Shown here in pieces: positions 29,582 through 39,847 of a stretch of 64,000 nucleotides of DNA. The notes below the pieces were generated by a model. It was not told where the DNA came from and made no database searches. It saw only the letters and a list, made by a program, of their open reading frames with translations. The DNA is taken from contig CAWBVG010000052.1 in assembly GCA_963792175.1 (NCBI GenBank), positions 35,403 through 99,402 of the forward strand, given 5' to 3'. Each line of letters opens with the position of its first letter. Position 1 is the first letter of the stretch. Source of the stretch: CAWBVG01 sp963792175 (GTDB taxonomy: Bacteria > Acidobacteriota > Vicinamibacteria > Vicinamibacterales > CAVVIG01). Made by a program: the position numbers and the translations under genes.

Positions 29582-30506
29582 GTGAACGGCGGCGACAAGG
29601 CGCGTGCGCGCGCGCGTCGGCCGGCGCGCCGGGCGATCGTGGTGCGGCTGACCGGCCAGTCTTTCTGGCGCGGCTTCCTCGGCTTCTACCACAGCGACAA
29701 CCTCACCTACGCGGCGTCGATCGCGTACTACGCCCTGCTGTCGCTGTTTCCGTTCTTCCTGCTGGCGCTCGCGCTGCTGGCGCGCGTGACGGCCGACGTC
29801 AGCGACCGCGCCGCCGTGCTCGAGTTCGTGCTTCGATATTTTCCGGCGCAGTTCGACTTCATCACCAGGCAGCTCGACGCGTTTCGCGACACCGCGCTGA
29901 CACTCGGCGTCGCCGGCACGGCGGCGTTGATGTGGGGCGCCGCTCGGCGTCTTCGGCGCCATCAGCACCGCGGTCAACTATGCGTGGGGCGTCGAAAAGC
30001 AGCGCAGCTTCTGGAAGCACAAGCTGTTCTCGTTCCTGATGCTGGTCGTTGCCGGCCTGATTCTGCTGGTGGCGCTCCTGCTGGTGAGCGCGTCGCAGAT
30101 GGTCGGCGCGCGCTGGTTTGCCGAAGTGCTCGCGGGCTTTCCGGGTCTGCTGATCCTTCGCGGCTTCACCGTCCGCCACGCCACCACGCTGCTGTTCATC
30201 GTCGTGGTCGGCTTCATTTTCTACTTCGTGCCGAACGCGAAGGTGCGGTTTCGCGACGTCTGGATCGGCGCGATCGTCACCGGCCTGCTGTGGAAGGGCG
30301 CGCTCGAGGCGTTCTCCTGGTACATCCGCGACATGTCGCGCTTTACGCGCGTGAACGGCTCGATCGCTGCCGTCGTGGTGTTCCTGCTGTGGGTCTACGT
30401 CCAGGCGGTGATTCTGCTGTACGGCGTGGAGTTCACCGCCGCCTACGCGCGGCTGCGGCGCGGACGGCCCGAGGATGTGCCGGCCGCGCCCGCGCCGCGA
30501 ACCTGA
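29582..30506 (+). CDS. YihY/BrkB-family inner-membrane protein
   Basis: The GTG at 29582 opens a basic N-terminus. The protein has about six membrane helices: NLTYAASIAYYALLSLFPFF, then FLMLVVAGLILLVALLLVSA, TTLLFIVVVGFIFYFVPNAK and AAVVVFLLWVYVQAVILLYG, the last with the conserved WVYxxAxIxLxGxE region. One break near 29945 restores ALGVFGAISTAVNYAWGVEK. The family was once called RNase BN but is now treated as a transporter-like membrane protein. It is the last gene of the operon and meets a convergent gene. Confidence 0.88.
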
Positions 30507-30518
30507 CGATGGCCAGGC

Positions 30519-30572
30519 GAAATCACGAAGTCACGAAAAATAGTTCGGCTTCGTGTTTTCGTGTCTTCGTGA
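30519..30572. repeat. Inverted repeat of CACGAAGT words between convergent genes
   Basis: Left arm 30519-30540 (AAATCACGAAGTCACGAAAA) and right arm 30549-30572 (CTTCGTGTTTTCGTGTCTTC) pair imperfectly across a short loop. It separates the BrkB and PfpI genes, where a two-way terminator would be expected. Confidence 0.7.
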
Positions 30573-30573
30573 G

Positions 30574-31104
30574 CTAGCTTGCCAGCGCTTTGATGATCGC
30601 CTCGCTGAACACCGGCACGTCGTCCGGCTTGCGCGACGTGATCAGGTTGCCGTCCTCGACCACCGGCTTGTCGACGTAGAGACCGCCGGCGTTCTTGACG
30701 TCGATGGCGATCGACGGCCAGCACGTCAGCGTGCGGCCGCGGAGCGCGATGGCGGAGATCAGCAGTTGCGGTCCGTGGCAGATGGCCGCCACGGGTTTGT
30801 TGGCTTCCATCGCGTCACGTGCGAGATCGACCATCGCATGGCGCATCCGCATCTTGTCCGGTGCGTGGCCGCCGGGAATGACGAGCGCGTCGAAGTCCTT
30901 CATGCGTGCGGCGCCCGCCGCGACGTCGGCCTTCACGGTCGCCAGCCCGCGCTTGCCCTGGAATTCGGCACCGGCCGTCGGCCCGACGAGCGTGACCGTT
31001 GCGCCGGCCGCGCGCAGCGCCTCGAGCGGGCCGGTCAACTCGCGATCCTCGAATTCGTCCTCGACGAGGATCGCGACGCGCTTGCCCTGCAGCGACGCAG
31101 TCAT
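30574..31104 (-). CDS. DJ-1/PfpI-family type 1 glutamine amidotransferase-like protein
   Basis: The start at 31104 gives MTASLQGKRVAILVEDEFED with the conserved Glu. The nucleophile elbow is PVAAICHGPQLLISA with the catalytic Cys, and DALVIPGGHAPDKMRM forms the Gly loop. Length (176 residues) matches YhbO/PfpI. Such proteins act as glyoxalase III, deglycase or stress protease; the exact activity is debated. An upstream start at 31263 is open but would add translated repeat DNA, so it is rejected. Confidence 0.85.
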   Translation of the reverse strand: MTASLQGKRVAILVEDEFEDRELTGPLEALRAAGATVTLVGPTAGAEFQGKRGLATVKADVAAGAARMKDFDALVIPGGHAPDKMRMRHAMVDLARDAMEANKPVAAICHGPQLLISAIALRGRTLTCWPSIAIDVKNAGGLYVDKPVVEDGNLITSRKPDDVPVFSEAIIKALAS

Positions 31105-31157
31105 GAAACGGATTGTACTCCAGGCGGCTGCACTCGCCGGCGCGCCTGAGCAGCCGA

Positions 31158-31315
31158 TCTGGTGATTGGGTGATTTGGTGATTGGGTGATCGTTGGGGAT
31201 TGCGACATTGCGTGATTGGGTGATTGGATTGATCGATTGACAATCGATCACCCAATGACGCATTCACTCAATGAGACAACGATCACCAAATCACCCGATC
31301 ACCAGATCACCAAAT
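31158..31315. repeat. Long inverted repeat of GGTGATTG words between divergent genes
   Basis: About 75 bases of degenerate GGTGATTGGGTGATT units are followed by about 75 bases of the complement (ATCACCCAAT words), with a short turn near 31238. It is the largest of the word-based hairpins here. It lies between divergent genes, so it is not a terminator for either; it could affect both promoters. Confidence 0.8.
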
Positions 31316-31348
31316 GGCTGCCGCAGTCATTACTGTCATAATGCCTTG

Positions 31349-33453
31349 ATGAACCGCCTCGGCGCACGAGCGCAGCCCGTACCTGCTTCAACACGCCGAA
31401 AACCCGGTCGACTGGTTTGCGTGGGGCGACGACGCGTTCGCGAAAGCGCGAGCCGACGACAAGCCGATCTTCCTCTCGATCGGCTATTCGACCTGTCACT
31501 GGTGCCACGTGATGGAGCACGAGTCGTTCGAGAGCCCCGCCGTCGCGGCCGTACTCAACGAACACTTCGTGTCGATCAAAGTCGATCGGGAAGAGCGACC
31601 CGATGTCGATCGCGTCTACATGACATTCGTGCAGGCGACCACCGGTTCCGGCGGATGGCCGATGAGCGTCTGGCTGACGCCGGACTTGAAGCCGTTCTAC
31701 GGCGGGACGTACTTTCCGCCGACCTCGCAATGGGGCCGCCCGGGATTCGTCGACATCCTGCAGGAGATTTCGCGCGTCTGGCGGGCCGAGCGCGCGAAAG
31801 TCGTGCAGTCGGCGGAAGCGATGACCGCGCAGTTGCGGGGCATGGAGCGGCCGTCGCCAGTCTGGACCGTCCCCGGTGCCGACGCGCTCGAGCGCACGGT
31901 GGCGCAGTTTCGCGAGGCGTTCGACGGACGATTCGGCGGCTTCGGTGATGCGCCGAAGTTTCCGCGCCCCTCGGAGTTGTTGTTCCTGCTGCGGGAACAT
32001 GCGCGAACCGGCGACGCCGAGGCGCGGGACATGGTGCTGCGCACCCTGCGATCGATGGCGCTCGGCGGCATGCGCGATCACATCGGCGGAGGGTTTCATC
32101 GCTACTCGGTCGACGGCGCCTGGCGGGTCCCGCATTTCGAGAAGATGCTGTACGACCAGGCGCAGCTCGTCCTCGCGTTCATCGAGGCGTCGCAAGCCTC
32201 CGGCGATCCGTTCTACGCGGAAGTCGCCGAAGACACGCTGCAGTACGTGATGCGCGAGATGACCGACGCCGACGGGGGGTTCTACTCGGCCGAGGACGCC
32301 GACAGCGTCCCGCCGGAAGAGCCGGGTGGGCGAAAGAAGGAAGGCGCCTTCTATCTCTGGCGTGCGGACGAGATCGACACGCTGCTCGATGGCGACGCCG
32401 CCGATTGTCCGGTTGCGGTTCGGGATCGAGCCGGCCGGCAACGCGCCCCACGACCCGCAACAGGAATTCACTGGCAAGAATCTGCTGTTCGTGGCCCGTT
32501 CGGTCGACGACATCGTCCGGCAGACCGGTCGCACGCGCGACGACATCATCCGGATTCTTCACGACACGCGCCTCAGGATGTTCGAGGCGCGCCTCCAGCG
32601 ACCGCGTCCCCAGCGTGACGACAAGATTCTCACGTCGTGGAACGGGCTGATGATTGGCGCCTTCGCCCGGCTGTCCCGAGTGGTGGACGATGGGTGGAAG
32701 TATCAGGAGGCCGCTCGTCGCGCCGCGCTGTTCCTCCGCGAGCGGATGTGGCACGCCGGTACGGGTGTGCTGCTTCGGCGTTATCGCGACGGGCACGCGG
32801 AGATCGAGGGCTACGCCGAAGACTACGCGTATCTGATTGCCGGACTGCTGGAGCTGTTTCAGTCGGATACCGATCCGGTGTGGCTCGAATGGGCGATTGC
32901 GCTGCAGCACCGGCAGGACCAGCTGTTCTGGGACAACGACAGCGGCGGCTGGTTCAGCACGACGGGCCAGGACGCCAGCGTCCTGGTCCGGATGAAGGAG
33001 GACTACGACGGCGCCGAGCCCACCGCCAGCTCCGTGTCGGTCATGAACCTGCTGGTGCTGTCCCACCTGGTGCACGATCCGCAATGGACCGAGCGGATCG
33101 AACGGACGCTGCGCTATTTCGGCGCGCGGCTCGAGAAGGTTGGCCGCGCCGTGCCGATGATGGCGGCGGCGCTGTCCGTGTATACGGCCGGCCTGCAGCA
33201 GGTCGTCCTCGCGGAAGCGGAGCGGGACGATGGCGCGATGGCCCGGGCCCTCGCGTTGGAGTACCTGCCATTTGCGGCGGTGCTCCGCGTCCCGCCGCAT
33301 CGGCGGCGCAATCTGGCTGGCAGCTTGCCGTTTGTCGCGGCGATGGAACCGGTGGACGGCACCACGGCTGCGTACGTGTGCCGGAACTTCACCTGCCGCC
33401 AACCGGTGACGACGGTCGACGCGCTGCGGCAGGAGTTGAAAGCCGCGCCATGA
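31349..33453 (+). CDS. DUF255 thioredoxin-like / six-hairpin protein (YyaL family)
   Basis: With one base removed near 31362 the N-terminus reads MNRLAHERSPYLLQHAENPV, the DUF255 hallmark. The thioredoxin-like site STCHWCHVMEHESF and VKVDREERPDVD-like IKVDREERPDVDRVY follow. The region from 240 on resembles a (alpha/alpha)6 barrel: GGFHRYSVDGAWRVPHFEKM, DGGFYSAEDADSVPPEEPGG and KILTSWNGLMIGAFA. A second break is near 32405. The family is widespread (human SPATA20); its biochemical role is unsettled. The stop overlaps the next ATG. Confidence 0.88.
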
Positions 33454-33815
33454 CCGACCGGATCACTGTCGACGTCTGGTTGAGGGGCACCGACTTCGCC
33501 ACGACGGCCACCATCGAAGGCAGCCCGCGGCCGCCGCGTTCGTGGACGGACGAAGACGTGCGGCAGATGCTCGAAGGAATGCTTCGCGCGATGGACCGGT
33601 TGAAGCGGCCGGGCGAAAGCGACCGTGACATCTCGCTGCGCGGCCTGAGCTGGATCGTGAATCCTTATGAAGAAGGCGGCGTCGTCATCGCGATCGAGAT
33701 CTTGATGGGAGCGGCGGTCGCCGGTCCGTTCGACATCGACAAGGCCGCGCTCGAGGCGATGATCGCCCGAGTGCTCACGCAGCCGGCTCCGCCGTCGTCA
33801 TCGACGGTCCACTAA
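33450..33815 (+). CDS. Hypothetical protein coupled to the DUF255 gene
   Basis: A 121-residue soluble protein whose ATG overlaps the preceding stop. It has TVDVWLRGTDFATTATIEGS, WTDEDVRQMLEGMLRAMDRL and LSWIVNPYEEGGVVIAIEIL. The alternating pattern suggests an alpha/beta fold. I do not recognise a family. Translational overlap suggests a link with the DUF255 protein. Confidence 0.6.
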   Translation: MTDRITVDVWLRGTDFATTATIEGSPRPPRSWTDEDVRQMLEGMLRAMDRLKRPGESDRDISLRGLSWIVNPYEEGGVVIAIEILMGAAVAGPFDIDKAALEAMIARVLTQPAPPSSSTVH

Positions 33816-33840
33816 TTACCAGTCCTTCAGAGAGTTTGGA

Positions 33841-34375
33841 ATGAAGGAGCGCAACGCCAGGGGCTTTACCCTCATCGAGTTGCTGATCGTCGTGGCGATC
33901 CTCGGCATCATCGCCGCGATTGCGGTGCCCGGTCTGCTTCGCGCCCGCATGTCGGGCAGCGAGGCCTCGGCCATTGGATCGCTCCGCGCCATCAACAGCG
34001 GCCAGGCGAGCTACTCTTCCAGCTGCGCGGCGGGTGGGTACGCGATCACGCTCGACGATCTGGTGAAAGCGCCGGCGAACGGCAGCCGGGGCTTCATCAG
34101 CCCCGACCTGTATTCGAACGGCGTGGTGAAGAATGGATACTCCGTCAGCCTCGCGAAGGAGACGGGCGCGGTCGATATCGGCACGGGCGCGACCACCTGC
34201 AACGCGTCGGCCTCCAACCCCGCGAGCTCGTACTTCGCCAAGGCGGATCCGGTCACGGCCGGCGGCACCGGCACGCGGTACTTCGGCACCGACACGCGCG
34301 GCACGATCTTCTTCAGCACCGCCGGCGACGATGGTCAACCCGATCGACGCGACGACGACCTCGGTCGTTCGGTAA
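33841..34375 (+). CDS. Type IV prepilin
   Basis: MKERNARGFTLIELLIVVAI is a classical prepilin leader: cleavage at G|F, Glu at +5, and a hydrophobic helix through IAAIAVPGLLRARM. SEASAIGSLRAINSGQASYS is the motif shared with the prepilin at 20043. The globular part has two Cys (SSCAAGGYAI and TTCNASASN) that could form a disulfide. A one-base break near 34330 leads to MVNPIDATTTSVVR and the stop at 34375. It is probably a pilin subunit for a type IV pilus or pseudopilus encoded elsewhere. Confidence 0.85.
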
Positions 34376-34427
34376 GCGCGTTCCGGCCGGAAGCGCTCAA
34401 TTGGGTTACTATTTGCCCACGAAGGAG

Positions 34428-36466
34428 ATGCCTCCGGCATTTCGACGCGCGGCGCTCGCCGGTCTGCTGGTGCTGGCTGCCATCCCGGCCGCCGGACAGG
34501 CGCCCCAGGGTCGCCGCAGCGGCGGCGATCCCGACCGCGTCGTCGCCGAACGCGTGCTCCGGCTGGGCGGCGCGGTCATCCTCGAAGGCCAACAGCGGCC
34601 GATTCGCGGATCTGGACGAGCTGCCGGATGGCGATTTCCGGCTGCATACGCTCGATCTCGTCGGCGTCTCGATGGGCGCCTGGGGCCTGAAGGACGAGCT
34701 GTCGCGACTGCCTCCACTACCGCACCTCAAAGAGCTCTACATCAACGGCCGGCTTTGGTACAACCAGCCGGTGTCGCTCGTCGCCGACACCATCGGACTG
34801 TTCGCCTCGGCCACCAATCTCGAGAAGCTCGTCCTGAGCAAGCCGGTCCAGACCTACATTCCGTTGGAAGATTCGGTGCTCGACAAGCTGGCCGTACTCC
34901 CCGGTCTCGAGGAAATGCGGCTGCATCAGACGCGTCTCCCCGGCAATGCGCTCGCTCCGTTCACGAAGCTGAAGTACCTCGATCTCAGTCACAACCGATT
35001 CTTCGACGACCGCGGCCTCCAGCACGTCGGGCGCATGCGCGGGCTGACGAAGCTGTATCTCACCGGCACGTCCATCACCGATGAAGGGATGAAGAACCTC
35101 GCCGGGCTGGCGAATCTCACGGAGCTGGCGCTCGATGGGACGGGAGTTTCCGACGCCGGTCTCACGCACCTCGCGGGCCTCACGAAGCTCCGGAGCCTGA
35201 ATCTCCTCGGATCCACCGTGACCGACAGCGGTCTGGCGTCACTCGAAAGGCTGAGCGGTCTCGAGGAGCTGACGCTGTACCGCACGAAGGTGTCGAATGC
35301 CGGCCTCGCGCGCCTCGCGCACCTCACACAGCTCCGCGCGCTCGACGTTCGCTACAGCCGCGTAACCGCCTCCGGCGTGAAGGAGCTGCAGGCCCGCCTG
35401 CCTGGCGTCGCCGTCCTGGCGGACGATGCAGGGAATCGCACCGTCAGGCGATCTGTCGAAGTCGCGTCGGTCAAAGGCAAAGGCGAAGAGGCCATCGCGA
35501 AATGGCTGCGATCGCTCGGCGCGCAGGTGCACGTCCGCGACGGCCACACGACCGCCGTCTCGCTCGCGTCGTCGCCGATCACCGATCGCGAGGTCGCGAT
35601 CCTGCAGGAGTTGCCGCGGCTCGACGAGCTGAACCTGCGCGCCACTGAAATCAGCGACCTGGGGGTGGCGCACCTTTCGTCGATCCGGACGCTGAAGAAG
35701 CTCGATCTCAGCCACACGCTGCTGTCCGACTCGGCGCTCGAGAAGCTCGCGACGCTGACCAGCCTGCAGACGCTGGATCTCAGTCACACGCTTGTGGAGG
35801 GCAGCGGGCTCGGAGCGCTTGCCGGCTTGACCGCGCTTCGCGAGATCAATTTCAGCAACACGCCGCTGCGCGACGAAGGCCTGGCGCTGATCGGGAAGTT
35901 GACCGGCCTCGAGAAGCTGTCGTTGAGCTATACCGACGTCACCGACGAGGGGATCGCGCATCTCGCGACACTGGGCAAACTGACGTACCTCGATCTATCG
36001 GGCGCCGACGTCGAACGATTCTGGCCTGACCGTCGTGGGGAAGTTGACCGAGCTCCAGGAGCTGCACGCGAGTTTCTGCCGTTTCGGCGATGCGGGGCTG
36101 AAGGCGATCGCCGGCCTCGCGCACTTGAAGCGATTGAACGTTGGTCACACCAAGGTGACGAACGCCGGTCTGGATGCGGTTGCGAAGCTCGCGTCGCTTG
36201 AATCGCTGAATCTGGAGCACACCAAAGTCACGGACCCGGGGTTCGCCACGCTGACGGGGCTGGCGAAGCTCGCAACCCTGGAGCTCGACAGTGTGGATCT
36301 CACCGACGCCGGCATTGCGCATCTTGGCGAATTGCGCGGGTTGAAGGATCTGGACCTCTACCACACGTTGGTGAGCGAGAAAGGCTTCGAGCAGCTGAAG
36401 ACGCTGTTGCCCGGGTGTCGCATCCAATACGATCGCGATTCCACCAGGCGCGAGCGGAGGAGTTGA
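34428..36466 (+). CDS. Secreted leucine-rich-repeat protein 1
   Basis: GAAGGAG lies just before the ATG. Signal peptide MPPAFRRAALAGLLVLAAIP ends in AAGQ. Breaks near 34605 and 36025 are bridged. About 20 repeats of 24 residues follow the pattern LxxLxxLxLxxTxVTDxGLxx, as in LTKLYLTGTSITDEGMKNLA and LEKLSLSYTDVTDEGIAHLA. A spacer near residue 330 (GEEAIAKWLRSLGAQVHVRD) splits them into two arrays. Such DUF-less LRR proteins abound in Planctomycetes and Acidobacteriota and should bind proteins outside the cytoplasm. It is followed at once by a second LRR gene. Confidence 0.85.
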
Positions 36467-36476
36467 GGCGGCCTTC

Positions 36477-37733
36477 ATGATCCTGACCGTGCTTGTCCTC
36501 GCCGGCGCCCTGAGTCCGCAACCGCAGACCACACCAAAGCCCGAGGCGGCGCAGGTCCGGCAAAAGCCGGACACGACTTCCGACGCCGGGATCGTGCGGT
36601 CGATTGAAGCGCAGGGCGGCCGCATCGTCCGCGATCAGGGCGGACGGATTGTGGAGGTCTCGCTCGCGCGCACGTGGGCGACCGACGCCGACGTCGAGCG
36701 CCTCGCCGGGCTCAAGAGCCTGAAGCGCCTGGACCTGTCGCTGACCTACGTGTCGGATCGGGGCGCCGAACGACTGAAAGCGCTCGAGCAACTCGAAGAC
36801 CTCAACCTCTTCGCCGCCGAGTTCATCACCGACGCGGCGCTGGCGTTCCTGCGCGGGAACCGCCAGCTGAAAACGCTGAACCTGCGCGGGACCGATGTCA
36901 CCGACACGAGCCTCCAGTATGTCGCGGAGCTGTCGCAGCTGAAGTCGCTCGACATCAGCTTTACGCAAATCACCGATGTGGGCCTCGAGCACCTCGCGTC
37001 GCTCGCGCAACTCGAAGAGTTGAACCTCGGCGGCAACAAGATCAGCGGCGCGAGCCTGCACGTGTTGAAGCTGCTGCCCAGGCTCCGGAAGCTCAGTTTC
37101 TACGGGATCCAGCGCCGCAACGCCGGGTGGTGCTGGGCGCCGGTGGTCACCGATCTGGAGCTCGAGACGATCTCGCTGCTCAGCGGACTCGAGGATCTGA
37201 ACATCGGCTCCGGCGTCGCCCTGGGAACGCCGCGGCCGCAGGATCTCGGGCCTGCGGATGGTGAAGCCGAGTGCCGGATTGCGGGCGGGATGCGGGTCAC
37301 CGATCTCGGTCTCGCGCGTCTATCGAAGCTCGAAAAGCTGCAGCACCTCGACGTGAGCGGGTCCGCGATCACGTCGAACGGGCTGAAGGCGCTCGCGAAC
37401 CTGCGGGATCTGCGGCGTTTGAGCCTGTGGAACGTGAAGGGCATCGACGACACCGCCGCGCCGTACCTCGAATCGCTTGGCAATCTGACGAGCCTGGATC
37501 TCTCGAACACGGCGGTCGGCGACGAAACGCTTGCGCGGCTGGGCAAGCTGTCCGGGCTGCGTCGCCTCTACGTGGGCGAGACGAAGGTGACGCAGGAAGG
37601 GCTGGCCGGCTTCCGCAAAGCGCATCCGTCGAGCGTCGTGTCGTGGAGCGAGCGGCCTGCACCGAGGATGCCGCTGAGTCCTGGGAAGAAGAATGAGCGC
37701 GTACCTGAGTCGTGGGAACAGCATGAAGAGTAG
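36477..37733 (+). CDS. Secreted leucine-rich-repeat protein 2
   Basis: A 418-residue intact gene starting MILTVLVLAGALSPQPQ, a short export signal. A leading unit (VRSIEAQGGRIVRDQGGRIV) matches the spacer unit of the first LRR protein. About twelve repeats follow (LKRLDLSLTYVSDRGAERLK, LEELNLGGNKISGASLHVLK, LTSLDLSNTAVGDETLARLG). An insert around 205-265 interrupts the array. It is co-directional with the DUF1592/DUF1552 pair. The C-terminus overlaps a 30-base duplication and may be altered. Confidence 0.85.
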   Translation: MILTVLVLAGALSPQPQTTPKPEAAQVRQKPDTTSDAGIVRSIEAQGGRIVRDQGGRIVEVSLARTWATDADVERLAGLKSLKRLDLSLTYVSDRGAERLKALEQLEDLNLFAAEFITDAALAFLRGNRQLKTLNLRGTDVTDTSLQYVAELSQLKSLDISFTQITDVGLEHLASLAQLEELNLGGNKISGASLHVLKLLPRLRKLSFYGIQRRNAGWCWAPVVTDLELETISLLSGLEDLNIGSGVALGTPRPQDLGPADGEAECRIAGGMRVTDLGLARLSKLEKLQHLDVSGSAITSNGLKALANLRDLRRLSLWNVKGIDDTAAPYLESLGNLTSLDLSNTAVGDETLARLGKLSGLRRLYVGETKVTQEGLAGFRKAHPSSVVSWSERPAPRMPLSPGKKNERVPESWEQHEE

Positions 37734-39760
37734 TGCGCGATGCGGGTTGGCGCTTCTCGGGCTCGGGGCCATCGGCTTCTTCGGCGTATCGGGCGTGCGC
37801 GCCGCGGGACAGGCGCCGGGCACGCCGGCCATCTCGTTCACGCGCACGGTGTATCCGATCTTCGAAGCCGCGCAGTGCCGCGGCTGCCACGCCGACGATG
37901 GCGTCGCGTCGGGGACGCGATTGCATTTCCCGGACGCGAACGCCAGCCCCGACGAGATCGATGCGTTCGGCATCACGCTGGCGGCCCTGGTCGAATCGCA
38001 CGGATCCGTCTCGATCGCTGCTGATCCTGAAGCCGACCAACCGCGAGCGGCACACCGGCGGCGTTCGCATCCAGCCCGGCTCTTACGAAGAAGAGGCGCT
38101 CACCAATTGGGTGCAGTACCTGTCGGCGCTTCCAGAGTCCGCGGTGGCAGCCGCGCGGGACCGTCTGGCGTCCGCCGCGACCGCGTCGGCAGCCACGCAG
38201 CTGCTGCGGCGCCTGACGCACAGCCAGTACAACAACACCGTTCGCGATCTTCTGGGCGATTACAGCCGGCCCGCCGATCGCTTTCCGCCTGAGGATTTCG
38301 TCAACGGTTTCAAGAACCAGGTGCGCACGCAGGGCATGCCGCCGCTGCTGGCCGAAGCCTACGGCGCCGCGGCGGAGAAACTGGCGCTCAATGCGTTCCG
38401 GGCCGGCGACGTCAACGGGCTGGTGCCGTGCAAACCTGCGTCGGCTCGCGACGCGAAGTGCCGCGATCAGTTCGTGCAGACATTTGGCCTCCGCGCGTTC
38501 CGCCGGCCGCTGACCGACGCGGAGGTCCGGCGGTATTCGACGCTCTTCAGCGCGCAGGCTGGCAAGACGGGCCAGTTCCTCGACGGCGCCCGGATCGTCG
38601 TCGAGGCGATGTTACAGTCGCCGAAATTCCTGTTTCATGCCGAGGGTGCGGGCCGCCTTCGCCCCGAGGCTTCGGCGAGCCAGGCTCGTGCCGACGGCGA
38701 TTACGAGATCGCCAGCCGCCTGTCGTACTTCCTCTGGGACACGATGCCGGATCGACGCCTGTTCGAGGCGGCGGCCAACGGCGAACTGCGTAGCCCGGAC
38801 GGCATCGAGCGTGTCGCTCGCGCCATCCTCGCGCAGCCGCCGGCCAGGCAAGCGGTCGACGAATTCTTCGCGCAGTGGCTCCGATTCGACCGCGTGCTGG
38901 GCTCGGTCAAGGATCGCCGCCATTATCCGGAGTTCACGCCGGAGCTGGCGGCGATGATGGTCCAGGAAACGCGCATGCTGCTGGACAACCTCGTCTGGAC
39001 CGATGGCAATTTCATGGAGGCGTTCACGGCGGACTACAGCTTCCTGAATTCCGACCTCGCGAACCTGTACGGCGTGCCGGCGCCGGCGGGCGAGTTCGAA
39101 CGTGTTCGATTCCCGGCGGCCGCGCACCGCGCGGGCCTGCTCGGCCACGGATCGTTCCTGGCGTCGAATGCCGGACCGGTGGAGACGTCGCCGACCGCGC
39201 GTGGCATTTTCATCCGCGAGCAGCTGCTCTGCCAGCACGTGCCGAACCCGCCACCTGGCGTGAACACACAGGTGCCGGAGCCGACGGCCGAGCGTCCGCT
39301 GGCGCGGCGCCAGCGCATGCAGGCGCACATCGAGAATCCGACGTGCGCGAGCTGTCACCGGCTCATGGATCCGATCGGCTTCGGACTGGAGAACTACGAC
39401 GCGGTCGGCAAGTGGAGAGACCAGGAAGCCATCGAATTCGAAGTGCCGGGTCCGCGGGGACGGCCGACGACCAAGACAGTGTCGCTGCCGATTGACGGGA
39501 AAGGCGAGATTGCCGGCCTCACGAACGCCGGCTTCTCCGAGCCGCGTTCGATTGGCCGCCTGCTCGCCGACAGCCGCGCGTGTCAGGAATGCGTCGTCAA
39601 ACAGGTGTTTCGCTACGCCTTTGGCCGCGTGGAGACCCCTGCCGATCGCGAGGCCGTGAAGACCGTGTCGGCGGCGTTTCGCGAATCGGGATTCAAGTTC
39701 AAGGAACTGCTGATTGCGCTGGTCCGCGCGCCGCAGTTCTTGGAGGGAAGTGCACAGTAG
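37723..39760 (+). CDS. DUF1592/DUF1587 cytochrome-c-like protein
   Basis: The start at 37723 gives MKSSARCGLALLGLGAIGFF, a signal peptide; 37693 is an alternative start. A planctomycete-type cytochrome c segment has QCRGCHADDG. After a break near 38015 the DUF1587 motif LRRLTHSQYNNTVRDLLGD and the DUF1592 core SRLSYFLWDTMPDRRLFEAA follow. A further motif, PTCASCHRLMDPIGFGLENY, carries a second CxxCH. The C-terminus (DUF1585) has FRYAFGRVETPADREAV. Heme binding is implied. Relatives are paired with DUF1552 proteins, as here; function is unknown. Confidence 0.85.
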
Positions 39761-39835
39761 GGGACTGGGGGACTAGGGAACTGGGGGACTACGAGTCGAG
39801 GGAGTCCCCACGTCCCCATGTCCCTAAGTCCCCGA
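39760..39835. repeat. Inverted repeat of GGGGACTG words between DUF1592 and DUF1552
   Basis: Left arm 39760-39791 holds four GGGGACTA/G units; right arm 39800-39835 holds their complements (AGTCCCC, CGTCCCC). The loop is about 8 bases around CGAGTCG. It lies between two genes that are normally co-transcribed, so it may weaken or separate expression. Confidence 0.75.
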
Positions 39836-39847
39836 CGGAGATCCAAC

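Noticed and set aside
31105..31263. N-terminal extension of the PfpI-like protein
   Set aside because: The extension would be translated from the GGTGATTG inverted repeat and is not protein-like; the start at 31104 gives the normal family length.
31158..31315. CRISPR array
   Set aside because: Repeat units are 7-9 bases, degenerate and without spacers, and the second half is their complement.
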